NCBI GenBank assembly: GCA_938003595.1
Contig: CALKYH010000193.1
Span: forward strand, 1 to 33,415
From: an uncultured bacterium
Lineage (GTDB): Bacteria; Planctomycetota; Phycisphaerae; Phycisphaerales; UBA1924
DNA: 33,415 nucleotides
Reading direction: 5' to 3'
Positions 24,895 to 32,059 of the stretch are shown in pieces. A model generated the notes under the pieces. The model was not told the DNA's origin, ran no database searches, and was given only the letters and a program-made list of their open reading frames with translations. Each line of letters opens with the position of its first letter. Within the stretch, counting starts at the first letter, position 1. Made by a program: the position numbers and the translations under genes.

Positions 24895-25100
24895 GCGTCA
24901 TGGAGCCTGTAAGGACCGATTCAGACGCCGCGCCGACCCGGCGCCCGCGCTGCCCGATCTGCGGCGCCGACGCCTCGCCTACGGACGAGGCCTACCCGTT
25001 CTGCTCGCCCCGATGTCGTTTGGCCGACCTGGGTCGCTGGCTCGGCGGCCACTATGTGGTGTCGCGGGAGATCAGGGCCGAGGACCTGGACGAGGCGTGA
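24891..25100 (+). CDS. yacG: YacG-type zinc-finger protein (DNA gyrase inhibitor family)
   Basis: 69-aa small protein. The zinc ribbon is C21-x2-C24 (CPIC) and C38-x3-C42 (FCSPRC), followed by the family tail RLADLGRWLGGHYVV. In E. coli YacG binds GyrB and inhibits gyrase; that function is assumed by family. Two starts are possible: ATG 24891 overlaps the tsaE stop (coupled translation), ATG 24900 fits a leaderless transcript. It ends the waaA-thiL-tsaE-yacG chain; a 68-nt gap with a possible promoter follows. Confidence 0.88.
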   Translation: MSVMEPVRTDSDAAPTRRPRCPICGADASPTDEAYPFCSPRCRLADLGRWLGGHYVVSREIRAEDLDEA

Positions 25101-25117
25101 GCCGCGGCCGCCCCGCG

Positions 25118-25147
25118 TTGGCCGCGCGGGCGCCGGGCGGGTAGTCT
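25118..25147 (+). promoter_or_regulatory. possible promoter of the exbB-exbD operon
   Basis: TTGGCC (25118-25123) and TAGTCT (25142-25147) with an 18-nt spacer, 21 nt ahead of the ExbB start. A fair -35/-10 pair in the 68-nt gap after yacG. Confidence 0.35.
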
Positions 25148-25168
25148 GCCCGCACGGAGAACGCCCGC

Positions 25169-25912
25169 ATGGAAGCAAGGCCGCTGCGTCGCTGGACATC
25201 GTGGATCACTCTCTTGGCGCTAGGCGCCCCTGCGCTGGCGCAGTCCGGCGAGCCCGGCGGTGCGGCCGCGGGCGAGGCCGGCGGCCTGATGGCGCTGTTC
25301 TGGTCATCGGCGGACGCCTTCACGGGGCTCATCGTGCTGGGCTCGTTCATCGCGGTGGCGGTGATCGTGCGCGGCGTGCTGGAGATCCGCCAATCCCGGA
25401 TCATGCCCGCCGAGAGCATCGACGAGATCCGCAAACGCATCAATCGTGCCGACTGGATGGGGCTGCGCCAGTTCGTCGAGTCCGACGATTCGTTCCCCGG
25501 GCGAGTCCTCGCCGCGGCGATGGGCTCCACCCGGGGCCGGGCCAGCGCCCGCGACGCGGCGGAGCTGACCGCCAGCGAGGAGGCCGCACGCTGGTTCCGG
25601 CGCATCGAGATGCTCAATGTGCTCGGCCACCTCGGGCCGCTGCTCGGGCTCGTGGGCACCGTGTACGGCATGATCCTGGCGTTCGCCGCGCTGGGCGAGA
25701 CGGGTGGTCAGGCCGGGCCGGGCGAGTTGTCGCTGGGCATCTCCAAGGCGCTGTTCCACACCTTCCTCGGGCTGCTGCTGGCGATTCCCTCGCTGTTCGC
25801 CTACGGCTGGCTGCGCACGATCGCGGACCGCATCTGCACCCGCGCCATGGTGGTCTCCGCGGAGCTGGTGGACTCGCTGCCCGATGAGGTCTTCGAGCGG
25901 CGCGGCGCCTGA
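25169..25912 (+). CDS. MotA/TolQ/ExbB-family proton channel protein
   Basis: Inner-membrane channel subunit that harvests the proton motive force; 247 aa. It starts with a cleavable-looking signal (WTSWITLLALGAPALAQ), as in many ExbB proteins outside Enterobacteria. TM1 is ~45-68 (DAFTGLIVLGSFIAVAVIV). After a cytoplasmic loop come the two signature helices: NVLGHLGPLLGLVGTVYGMI and the second with ALFHTFLGLLLAIPSLFAY, whose Thr and Ala/Gly faces line the channel. An SD-like GGAGA precedes the ATG by 9 nt. It is first of three genes with two ExbD partners. No TonB or TolA is in view, so whether it drives TonB-type import, Tol-Pal or another machine is open. Confidence 0.9.
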   Translation: MEARPLRRWTSWITLLALGAPALAQSGEPGGAAAGEAGGLMALFWSSADAFTGLIVLGSFIAVAVIVRGVLEIRQSRIMPAESIDEIRKRINRADWMGLRQFVESDDSFPGRVLAAAMGSTRGRASARDAAELTASEEAARWFRRIEMLNVLGHLGPLLGLVGTVYGMILAFAALGETGGQAGPGELSLGISKALFHTFLGLLLAIPSLFAYGWLRTIADRICTRAMVVSAELVDSLPDEVFERRGA

Positions 25913-25918
25913 GCGACC

Positions 25919-26374
25919 ATGCGACGCCGCTCGTTCATGCCGGAAGAATCGACGGCGCCGGTCAACGCGACCCCGCTGATCGATGTCGTCCTGTGCATGA
26001 TCGTGTTCTTCCTGATCGTCGGGCGGCTCGCCGAGACGCAGCGCACGCCGATGCGCCTGCCCGTCTCCGCGGTCGGCACGGCGCAGATGCCGCCGGATTC
26101 CTTCGTGGTGAACATCATCCCGGGCGAATCGGCCGCGGCGCCGGCGCAGGTCATCGTGAACAACGAGGATGTGGGCTACGAGGGCATCGAGCCCGCGCTG
26201 CGCGAGCGGCTCGAACGACAGCCCAATGTCGTGGTGCAGGTCCGGGCGCCGCGCGATGCGCCGTACGGGCTCATCGAGCCCGCGCTGGAGGCCTGCTCCA
26301 AGGCCGGCGCCTCGGAAGTGAAGCTGGCGACCGAACGCACCGGCGGCGAGCCGGTCGGAGGGGCGGGCCGATGA
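25919..26374 (+). CDS. ExbD/TolR-family protein, first copy
   Basis: 151-aa single-TM partner of the ExbB channel. The helix at residues ~18-40 (NATPLIDVVLCMIVFFLIVG) carries the proton-carrying Asp22. The periplasmic domain has the usual VIVNNEDVGYEGIEPALRER and PYGLIEPALEACSKAGASEV pattern. It starts 6 nt after exbB and overlaps the second copy by 4 nt (ATGA). Confidence 0.9.
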   Translation: MRRRSFMPEESTAPVNATPLIDVVLCMIVFFLIVGRLAETQRTPMRLPVSAVGTAQMPPDSFVVNIIPGESAAAPAQVIVNNEDVGYEGIEPALRERLERQPNVVVQVRAPRDAPYGLIEPALEACSKAGASEVKLATERTGGEPVGGAGR

Positions 26375-26865
26375 GCGCCTTCCGTCGCCGCAACGCCGCC
26401 GTGGTCGCGGCCCGACACTTCGGGCCCAACATGACGCCGATGGTGGACATCGTGATGGTGATCCTCATCTTCTTCATGGCCGGCTCGGCGTTCATCGGGC
26501 CGGAGTGGTTCCTCGAGGTCGGCATGGCCCGCGGCGAGCAGGCGACAACCGTGGAGGCCGACGACCCCACGCCCAAGCCGCTTGAACTGCCCAAGCCCCG
26601 CATGGTCGTACGCCTGCATGTGGCGCCGGACGGCGAGACGGTGGTGACCGGGCTCGGGCTCGAGTCCGCGCCGATCGCGGACCTCATCGGGCGCCTGCGT
26701 GAGTACGGGGCCGCCGGCGCCGCGGAGGGCATGCGCCTGGTGGTCGAGCCGGACCGCGCCGCGCCGTACCAGGATGTCATCCGGGTGTACGAGCTGTGCA
26801 CGCGTTCGGGCGCCGACGAGGTGTCGCTGGCGCGGTCGCGCGACGGCGCGCCCGCAGCTCCCTGA
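26371..26865 (+). CDS. ExbD/TolR-family protein, second copy
   Basis: 164-aa second ExbD/TolR. TM ~22-42 with the essential Asp26 (MTPMVDIVMVILIFFMAG). An unusual insertion follows, rich in Thr/Asp/Pro/Lys (TTVEADDPTPKPLELPKP), before the periplasmic domain ending PYQDVIRVYELCTRSGADEV. Two non-identical ExbDs suggest a hetero-dimeric plug. Its stop lies only 3 nt from the stop of the convergent Fur-family gene. Confidence 0.9.
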   Translation: MSAFRRRNAAVVAARHFGPNMTPMVDIVMVILIFFMAGSAFIGPEWFLEVGMARGEQATTVEADDPTPKPLELPKPRMVVRLHVAPDGETVVTGLGLESAPIADLIGRLREYGAAGAAEGMRLVVEPDRAAPYQDVIRVYELCTRSGADEVSLARSRDGAPAAP

Positions 26866-26868
26866 CGC

Positions 26869-27339
26869 TCAGGTCGCGGCGGCGTAGATCTGCAGGCGGT
26901 GGCCGTGGGGCTCCAGCCCGCGCTCGCGGCAGATGCGGTCGCGGATCGCGATCAGCTCCGGGATCTCGATGGGGATGACCTCGTGCGTGTCCGTGCGGAC
27001 CAGCAGGTCCTGTGGGCGACGGCCGTAGGCGAGCTGGTAGTGCGTCTGCTCGGAGTCCACCAGCGCCCGCTGGATGATGCCGGCCTCCTGCAGCAGCTTG
27101 ATCGTGCGGTAGATCGTCGCCTTGCTGACGCGGAAGCCGGCGCGCTTGAGCTCGTCCTGCAGCTGCTCGGCCTGGAAGAGGTCGTCGAGCCGGATGATGG
27201 ACTCGAGGATCTGCGCCCGCTCGGGCGTGTACTTCTGGCCCTGCTTCTTCAGCTCGCGCCGGAAGACGGCGCACAGCGGCTCCGCGATGGAGATGCGGGG
27301 TTGAAAGTCGCCTGCGCCCTGGGCCCGTGCGGTGGTCAT
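26869..27339 (-). CDS. Fur-family transcriptional regulator lacking the CxxC zinc site
   Basis: 156-aa DNA-binding regulator. The winged helix is complete: KKQGQKYTPERAQILESI, LFQAEQLQDELKRAGFRVSK and the recognition helix ATIYRTIKLLQEAGII. The C-terminal dimer/metal domain is divergent: where Fur has HHDH and CxxC it reads YGRRPQDLLVRTDTHEV, and the only cysteines are C23 and C137. Histidines H100, H119, H145 and H147 remain and could bind one metal. So it is Fur-like by fold, but the sensed metal (Fe, Zn, Mn or peroxide) cannot be assigned. No SD; a TAGACT box ends 9 nt before the ATG, suggesting a leaderless mRNA. Neighbours are polX upstream and the convergent ExbD gene, which would be a logical target of iron control. 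Confidence 0.88.
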   Translation of the reverse strand: MTTARAQGAGDFQPRISIAEPLCAVFRRELKKQGQKYTPERAQILESIIRLDDLFQAEQLQDELKRAGFRVSKATIYRTIKLLQEAGIIQRALVDSEQTHYQLAYGRRPQDLLVRTDTHEVIPIEIPELIAIRDRICRERGLEPHGHRLQIYAAAT

Positions 27340-27348
27340 GTCGGGGAG

Positions 27349-27354
27349 AGTCTA
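27349..27354 (-). promoter_or_regulatory. candidate -10 box (TAGACT) of the Fur-family gene, overlapping the polX stop
   Basis: TAGACT is 9 nt before the Fur-family ATG and its TAG is the polX stop codon. The identical hexamer precedes polX itself. Confidence 0.4.
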
Positions 27355-29166
27355 GCGGCGTCCCTTGCCCGAGCGCGCAGGCTTCTTCGGAGCGGCCTCG
27401 GCGGTGGACTCACGCCGGAGCCAGGCGTGCAGCTTGTCCGCGGGCCAGGCGTTCACGCAGCGATCCGCCGTCAGACCGCCCCGGCGACCCGTGGTCACGC
27501 CGTAGCGGAGATGATCGAAGTCCGACTCCGCGTGGACATCGCAGTTGATGGCGATCAGCGCCCCGGCGGCCATCGCGGCCCGGACATGGATGTCGCGCAG
27601 GTCCAGCCGGCGCCAGTTGGCGTTGATCTCGAGGGCCACGCCGTAGGCCGCGGCCGCCTTCGCGATCGCCTGGATGTCGATCGTCAGCCCCTCGCGACGA
27701 TTGATGAGCCGGCCCGTCGGGTGTCCCAGGATCCGCACATGGGGGTTCTTGATCGCCTTGAGGAGTCGCGCCGTGGCCTCCTTCTCCGGCTGGCGGAGCG
27801 AGGCGTGGGGGGAGGCGACGACGATGTCGAGCTTCGCGAGCAGCTCATCGTCGTAATCGAGGGTCCCATCCGCGAGGATGTCCACCTCGCTGCCGGCGAG
27901 GATCGTGATCCCCGGCACGGCTTTCCGAGCGGCGTGGACGGCCTCGATGTGCGCGAGCAGTCGCTCGGGCGTGAGCCCGCCGGCGATCGTGCTGCTGCGA
28001 GAGTGGTCGGTCACGGCGATGGTGTGAAAGCCGCGGGCTTTGGCGGCCCTGGCGAGCTGCTCGATGCTCAACGAGCCATCGGACGCGGTGGTGTGCGCGT
28101 GCAGCTCGGCCTTGATCTGATCGATCTCCAGCAGGCCGAAGTCGTGGCTCGGCGGGTGATCCAGCTCGCCCGCGTCCTCGCGCAGCTCCGGCGGGACGAA
28201 GGGCAGCTGCAGCGCGGCGTAGATGTCGGCCTCGGCTTTGGAGGCGACGGGCTTGACGCCCCGGGCCTGGGGCGGGGACTTCTCGTCGTCCTCCGGGAAG
28301 AGCCCGTACTCGTTGAGCGTCATCCCCATCCGCAGGGCCCGCTCGCGAAGGCGGACATTGTGCTCCTTGGAGCCGGTGAAGTACATCATCGCGGCGCCGA
28401 TGGACGCGGGCGGCACGACCCGCAGGTCCACCTGGGCCGCGTGCCCCTTGGCGGTCTTGATTCGCACGGACGACTTGGACTCCCCCGCCGCGAGGACCTG
28501 CGTGACCTCGGGCATCGTGCGGAACGCCTCGGCGACCGCGCCGCCGTCGCTGGTCGCGGCGAGGATGTCGATGTCGCCGATGGTGTCGCGCCCGCGGCGC
28601 AGCGAGCCGGCGTAGGCGACGGTTCCCGCGCCCTTGATCTTGGACAGCCGCGCGACGATCGCCTCGGCGATCGGCAGGGCCACGCCCAGCGCCAGGCGGG
28701 CGTCGGCCTGCGCGACGAACGCCAGGGCCGCCTTGATGTTCTCGACTGTCTTGGCGCCCATCCGCGGGACCTGCAGGATGGAGCCGTCGTCGATCGCCTT
28801 CTGCAGGGTGTCCAGCGACTCCACGCCCGCCGTCTGCCACATCGCCCGCACCGTCTTGGGGCCCAGGCCGGGAATCCGCAGGACATCGAGCAGCCCCGGC
28901 GGAACGGCGGCGCGGAGCTCCTCCAGTTCGGTCATGGCGCCGGACGCCAGGTACTCCTGCACCTTGGCCGCGATCTTTTTGCCGACGCCGGGGATCGCCT
29001 CGAGCGCGGCCTTGTCGTCGGCCATGTCGGCCAGATCGTTGGGCAGATCCTCGATGGCGCGGGCGGCGCGGGCGTTGGCCGAGGCGCGGAACGAGTCCGC
29101 GCCCGTCAGCTCCAGCAGAGCCGCGATCTCCTCGAGCGCCGCCGCGATGTCGTGATTCACGCTCAT
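27352..29166 (-). CDS. polX: PolX-type DNA polymerase beta / PHP exonuclease
   Basis: 604-aa X-family repair polymerase with 3'-5' exonuclease activity, acting in base-excision repair and gap filling. Order of domains: helix-hairpin-helix repeats (AIPGVGKKIAAKVQEYL and RIPGLGPKTVRAMW), polymerase palm with GSLRRGRDTIGDIDIL (D198, D200 metal ligands), a thumb/linker with YFTGSKEHNVRLRERA and, from ~350, the PHP phosphoesterase domain with ELHAHTTASDGS (H356, H358), TDHSRS and ASPHASLRQ. Length and order match bacterial PolX (about 570-600 aa). The C-terminus ends in a Lys/Arg-rich tail (KKPARSGKGRR). No SD; a TAGACT hexamer lies 10 nt upstream of the ATG. The Fur-family gene follows after 12 nt. 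Confidence 0.95.
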   Translation of the reverse strand: MSVNHDIAAALEEIAALLELTGADSFRASANARAARAIEDLPNDLADMADDKAALEAIPGVGKKIAAKVQEYLASGAMTELEELRAAVPPGLLDVLRIPGLGPKTVRAMWQTAGVESLDTLQKAIDDGSILQVPRMGAKTVENIKAALAFVAQADARLALGVALPIAEAIVARLSKIKGAGTVAYAGSLRRGRDTIGDIDILAATSDGGAVAEAFRTMPEVTQVLAAGESKSSVRIKTAKGHAAQVDLRVVPPASIGAAMMYFTGSKEHNVRLRERALRMGMTLNEYGLFPEDDEKSPPQARGVKPVASKAEADIYAALQLPFVPPELREDAGELDHPPSHDFGLLEIDQIKAELHAHTTASDGSLSIEQLARAAKARGFHTIAVTDHSRSSTIAGGLTPERLLAHIEAVHAARKAVPGITILAGSEVDILADGTLDYDDELLAKLDIVVASPHASLRQPEKEATARLLKAIKNPHVRILGHPTGRLINRREGLTIDIQAIAKAAAAYGVALEINANWRRLDLRDIHVRAAMAAGALIAINCDVHAESDFDHLRYGVTTGRRGGLTADRCVNAWPADKLHAWLRRESTAEAAPKKPARSGKGRR

Positions 29167-29176
29167 CGGCGGGTGC

Positions 29177-29182
29177 AGTCTA
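29177..29182 (-). promoter_or_regulatory. candidate -10 box (TAGACT) of polX
   Basis: TAGACT with a 10-nt gap to the polX ATG at 29166 and no SD. It lies in the 13-nt gap, overlapping the end of the upstream 95-aa gene. Confidence 0.4.
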
Positions 29183-29467
29183 CCCGGCGCGCCGGGACGA
29201 CCGGGCGGGCCGGCGCTTGTCGGGCTTCGTGGTCAACGCCGGGACCCGCGCGCCGTACATCGTCGCCATCCGCCGCTCGACGGACTCGACGATCGCGAGG
29301 CGGTCCGCCTCGGGCGCCAGCAGCAGCGCCGCGAGCCACCGCCGGCCCAGCGCGGGCCCCGCGGGGCGCAGCAGCTCAATCAGCAGCCGGAGGTCGTCGT
29401 TCGGGCAGGGCGTCGGCGACGCGTCGGGCGCGGGCGCTGCGCGAACGAGGGGGCGGGGTTGCGGCAT
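29180..29467 (-). CDS. small basic protein of unknown function
   Basis: 95-aa protein. After a Pro/Ala-rich start (PQPRPLVRAAPAPDASPTP) there is a plausible helical core, DDLRLLIELLRPAGPALGRR and LLAPEADRLAIVESVERRM, then a basic tail (KPDKRRPARSSRRAG). I recognise no family. ATG 29467 has GGAG 10 nt upstream, which supports it as a real gene; it overlaps the end of the XRE gene by 92 nt in another frame. It sits between the XRE regulator and polX; a DNA-associated role is only a guess from the basic tail. Confidence 0.55.
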   Translation of the reverse strand: MPQPRPLVRAAPAPDASPTPCPNDDLRLLIELLRPAGPALGRRWLAALLLAPEADRLAIVESVERRMATMYGARVPALTTKPDKRRPARSSRRAG

Positions 29468-29837
29468 CGCGGTCGTTCTCCTGCGCGGCGCGGAGGCGCG
29501 TCTCCAGGGTCTGCACATAGGTCTCGATCCGATCGACGCGCTCCTGCAGCCGCTCGATGGACGCGGCGACGGCCAGCAGCACCTCGCCCGCCTCGGCCTT
29601 GTGGGCGGCGTGCTTGGGCAGTTCGCTCATGCGCATCGGGCCGCGCCCCGTGAGCAACCAGTCGGCGCTGATCCCCAGCGCCGAGCACAGGCCGCCGAGG
29701 AACTCGACGCTGGGCGTCTGCCCGGTCATGTAGCGCCGGACATTCTCGGCGTGCACGCCGGTCAGCTCGGCGACGGCGCGGAAGGTCATGCCCTCGGTGA
29801 TCTGCTGCAGCCGGTCATGGAGCGGAGAGTCGGTCAC
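29376..29837 (-). CDS. XRE-type helix-turn-helix protein with coiled coil
   Basis: 153-aa DNA-binding protein. N-terminal Cro/CI-type HTH (about residues 8-65: TFRAVAELTGVHAENVRRYM, then LGGLCSALGISADWLLTG). Residues ~80-120 form a coiled coil with a heptad pattern (IERLQERVDRIETYVQTLE), probably for dimerisation or partner binding. The low-complexity Arg/Pro/Ala tail is encoded in the region that overlaps the next gene. GTG start at 29837, no SD, with a TACCAT box 6 nt ahead. It lies 30 nt after recG. It is not a toxin-antitoxin antidote by obvious context; the targets are unknown. Confidence 0.82.
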   Translation of the reverse strand: MTDSPLHDRLQQITEGMTFRAVAELTGVHAENVRRYMTGQTPSVEFLGGLCSALGISADWLLTGRGPMRMSELPKHAAHKAEAGEVLLAVAASIERLQERVDRIETYVQTLETRLRAAQENDRDAATPPPRSRSARARRVADALPERRPPAAD

Positions 29838-29843
29838 GGCGGC

Positions 29844-29849
29844 ATGGTA
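29844..29849 (-). promoter_or_regulatory. candidate -10 box (TACCAT) of the XRE gene
   Basis: TACCAT, 6-nt gap, GTG start; the same layout as at 2429 and 8076. A TTGACG lies too close (7 nt upstream) to serve as its -35. Confidence 0.4.
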
Positions 29850-29867
29850 CTCCCGGCGTCAACCGGC

Positions 29868-31985
29868 TCAGGCGACATCCCCCAGGCCCAGCGCCTGCCC
29901 GTGCGTCCGCAGCAGCCGCGCCCGCAGCAGCCGCTCGGCCGGCTCGGCCAGCGCCGGGGACCGCTCGATCCATGCCGCGGCGTCGCGCCGGGCCATGAGC
30001 AGCAGGTCCATATCCCGAGGCAGGGTCGCGACCCGGAACGGCGGCAGGCCGGACTGCCGGGCGCCGAACAACTCGCCCGGGCCGCGCAGCTCCAGGTCCT
30101 TCTCGGCCAGATCGAACCCGTCGGAGGACTCCGCCAGCGCCTCCAGTCGCGCTGCGCCGTCCTCGGTCGCGGGCTCGCCGATGAGCACGCACAGGGAACG
30201 CCGGGCGCCGCGCCCGACGCGACCGCGCAGCTGGTGGAGCTGTGCGAGACCGAATCGCTCGGCGTGCTCGACGATCATGACGGAGGCGTTGGGGATGTCC
30301 ACGCCGACCTCGATGACGGTGGTGGCGACCAGGACATCGATCTGCCCGAGGCGGAAGCGCTCCATCACGCGTTCGCGGGTGGCGCGTTTCAGTCGCCCGT
30401 GCAGCGCGGCGAGCCGCTTGCCCTTGAGCGGCCCTTCCTCGAGGCGCTTCATGGTCGAGCGCAGATCCGCCAGGCCTTTGCCGCCGCCGGACTCCGAGGC
30501 GTCGCTCTCGCCGGTGTCGATGGCGGGGACGACGACATACGCCTGCTCGCCCCGCTCGACGCGCTCGCGGAGGTAGGCGTAGACCTCGTCGCGCTTCTCC
30601 GGGCCGACGACGCGTGTCGTCACGGGGATGCGCCCGGGCGGCAGACCCTTGATGGTCGAGACATCCAGGTCGCCGAAGATCGTCAGCGACAGCGTGCGCG
30701 GGATGGGCGTGGCGGTCATGACCAGCACATGAGGCGCGGAGCCGGGCTCGTCGGACTTCTCCCGCAGCGCCGCACGCTGGTGGACGCCGAACCGGTGCTG
30801 CTCGTCGATCACCGCCACCGCCAGCGACTTGAATCGCACCCCGCCGGTCAGCAGCGCGTGCGTGCCCACGAGGATGTCGATCTCGCCCTCCGCGGCCCGG
30901 CGCAGCACGCTCGCTCGTTCGGCCGCGGTCGCGGCGCCGGTCAGCAGCGCCACCTTGACATTCGAGCCCTCCAGCATCCGCTCGATGGAGGCGTGGTGCT
31001 GCTCGGCGAGGATCTCGGTGGGCGCCATGAGCGCCGCCTGTCGGCCCGACGCCGCGGCCATGAGCATCGCGTAGAGCGCCACGACCGTCTTGCCCGCGCC
31101 GACATCGCCCTGGATGAGGCGGTTCGCGGGCGTGGCCTGCTGCAGGTCCTTGGCGACCTCCTTGACGACGACCTCCTGCCCGGGCGTGAGCGTGAAGGGC
31201 ACACGCTCGCGGATGTGCCGGTCGATCTCCGGCGACCAGCGCAGCGCCGGGGCGTGCAGCGTCCGCCGCTGGTGAGCGCGCTTGAGCTGCACCCCGAGCT
31301 GGAGCATCAGGAACTCGTCGTACGCCAGCCGACGCCGGGCGGCGAGGACCTCGCTCTCGTTGGCGGGCCGGTGCATCATGCGATGGGCGTCGCGGAGGGA
31401 CGGCAGCTCCCGCTCGCGCCGGAACTCGTCGCTCAGGTGGTCGTCGATCTGGGCGAGGGCGTCGTTCAGGACGCGGTCCACGCAGCGCTCGATCTCGCGG
31501 GAGTTGAGCTCCTCCGAGGCGGGGTAGACGGGGCGCAGCCGCTCCTCGCCGGGCGAGGGGTCGTGCCCGGCGTCGAGGAACTCGACGCGCGGGTTCACCA
31601 TCTGCAGCCCGCCCTTGAACTTCGTGGCCTTGCCCTGCACGCGGATCGTCTCGCCCACGCGCACCCGTTCGCGCAGGTACAGCCCGTTGAACCACACGAC
31701 ATCGAGCCGGCCCGTGTGATCCATCAGCACGGCCTCGAAGCGCTTCTTGCCCCGCAGCGTGACCCGGGTGGCCGAAACCTCGCCCCGGACGCTGGCCACC
31801 ACGCCCAGCGGCGTGTCGGCGATGCGGGACTCGGCCGCCTCGAACTCATGGCGCGCCGGCAGGTGGCGGATCAGGTCCGCGATCGTCTGGATGCCCAGCC
31901 CATGGAACGCCCCCGCGCGCCGAGGGCCCACCCCCGGCACGGACTCGATCGGCGCGCGCAGATCAAAGCGGATCGCGCTGGGCAT
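29868..31985 (-). CDS. recG: ATP-dependent DNA helicase RecG
   Basis: 705-aa branch-migrating helicase that rescues stalled forks and processes recombination junctions. N-terminal wedge/OB region: ESVPGVGPRRAGAFHGLGIQ, then VRGEVSATRVTLRGKKRFEA. The helicase core follows: Walker A GDVGAGKTVVAL (K299), Walker B box DEQH (D394-H397), MTATPIPRTLSL (motif III region), VATTVIEVGVDIPNASVM, then the QLRGRVGRG motif VI and the family C-terminal block LELRGPGELFGARQSGLP. Length matches RecG (about 690). ATG 31985 is chosen as the start of family homology; the frame extends far upstream but only through the ompA gene in another phase. A TATTCT box 7 nt before the ATG overlaps the T-rich end of the upstream terminator. 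Confidence 0.96.
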   Translation of the reverse strand: MPSAIRFDLRAPIESVPGVGPRRAGAFHGLGIQTIADLIRHLPARHEFEAAESRIADTPLGVVASVRGEVSATRVTLRGKKRFEAVLMDHTGRLDVVWFNGLYLRERVRVGETIRVQGKATKFKGGLQMVNPRVEFLDAGHDPSPGEERLRPVYPASEELNSREIERCVDRVLNDALAQIDDHLSDEFRRERELPSLRDAHRMMHRPANESEVLAARRRLAYDEFLMLQLGVQLKRAHQRRTLHAPALRWSPEIDRHIRERVPFTLTPGQEVVVKEVAKDLQQATPANRLIQGDVGAGKTVVALYAMLMAAASGRQAALMAPTEILAEQHHASIERMLEGSNVKVALLTGAATAAERASVLRRAAEGEIDILVGTHALLTGGVRFKSLAVAVIDEQHRFGVHQRAALREKSDEPGSAPHVLVMTATPIPRTLSLTIFGDLDVSTIKGLPPGRIPVTTRVVGPEKRDEVYAYLRERVERGEQAYVVVPAIDTGESDASESGGGKGLADLRSTMKRLEEGPLKGKRLAALHGRLKRATRERVMERFRLGQIDVLVATTVIEVGVDIPNASVMIVEHAERFGLAQLHQLRGRVGRGARRSLCVLIGEPATEDGAARLEALAESSDGFDLAEKDLELRGPGELFGARQSGLPPFRVATLPRDMDLLLMARRDAAAWIERSPALAEPAERLLRARLLRTHGQALGLGDVA

Positions 31986-31990
31986 GCCCC

Positions 31991-32028
31991 TGAGAATAAA
32001 CAAACCCCGACGCCTTCGCGCCGGGGTT
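31991..32028 (-). terminator. rho-independent terminator after the ompA-family gene
   Basis: On the minus strand AACCCCG-GCGCG/CGTCGGGGTT forms an 11-position stem with one mismatch and a 4-nt loop (32003-32028), followed by TGTTTATT. A classic intrinsic terminator 31 nt beyond the ompA stop. Confidence 0.85.
31993..31998 (-). promoter_or_regulatory. candidate -10 box (TATTCT) of recG inside the terminator tail
   Basis: TATTCT ends 7 nt before the recG ATG and is part of the T-rich tail of the upstream terminator. No -35 is recognisable. Confidence 0.4.
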
Positions 32029-32059
32029 CGGCTAGATCGCTGAGAAGATCGGGGTCGGG

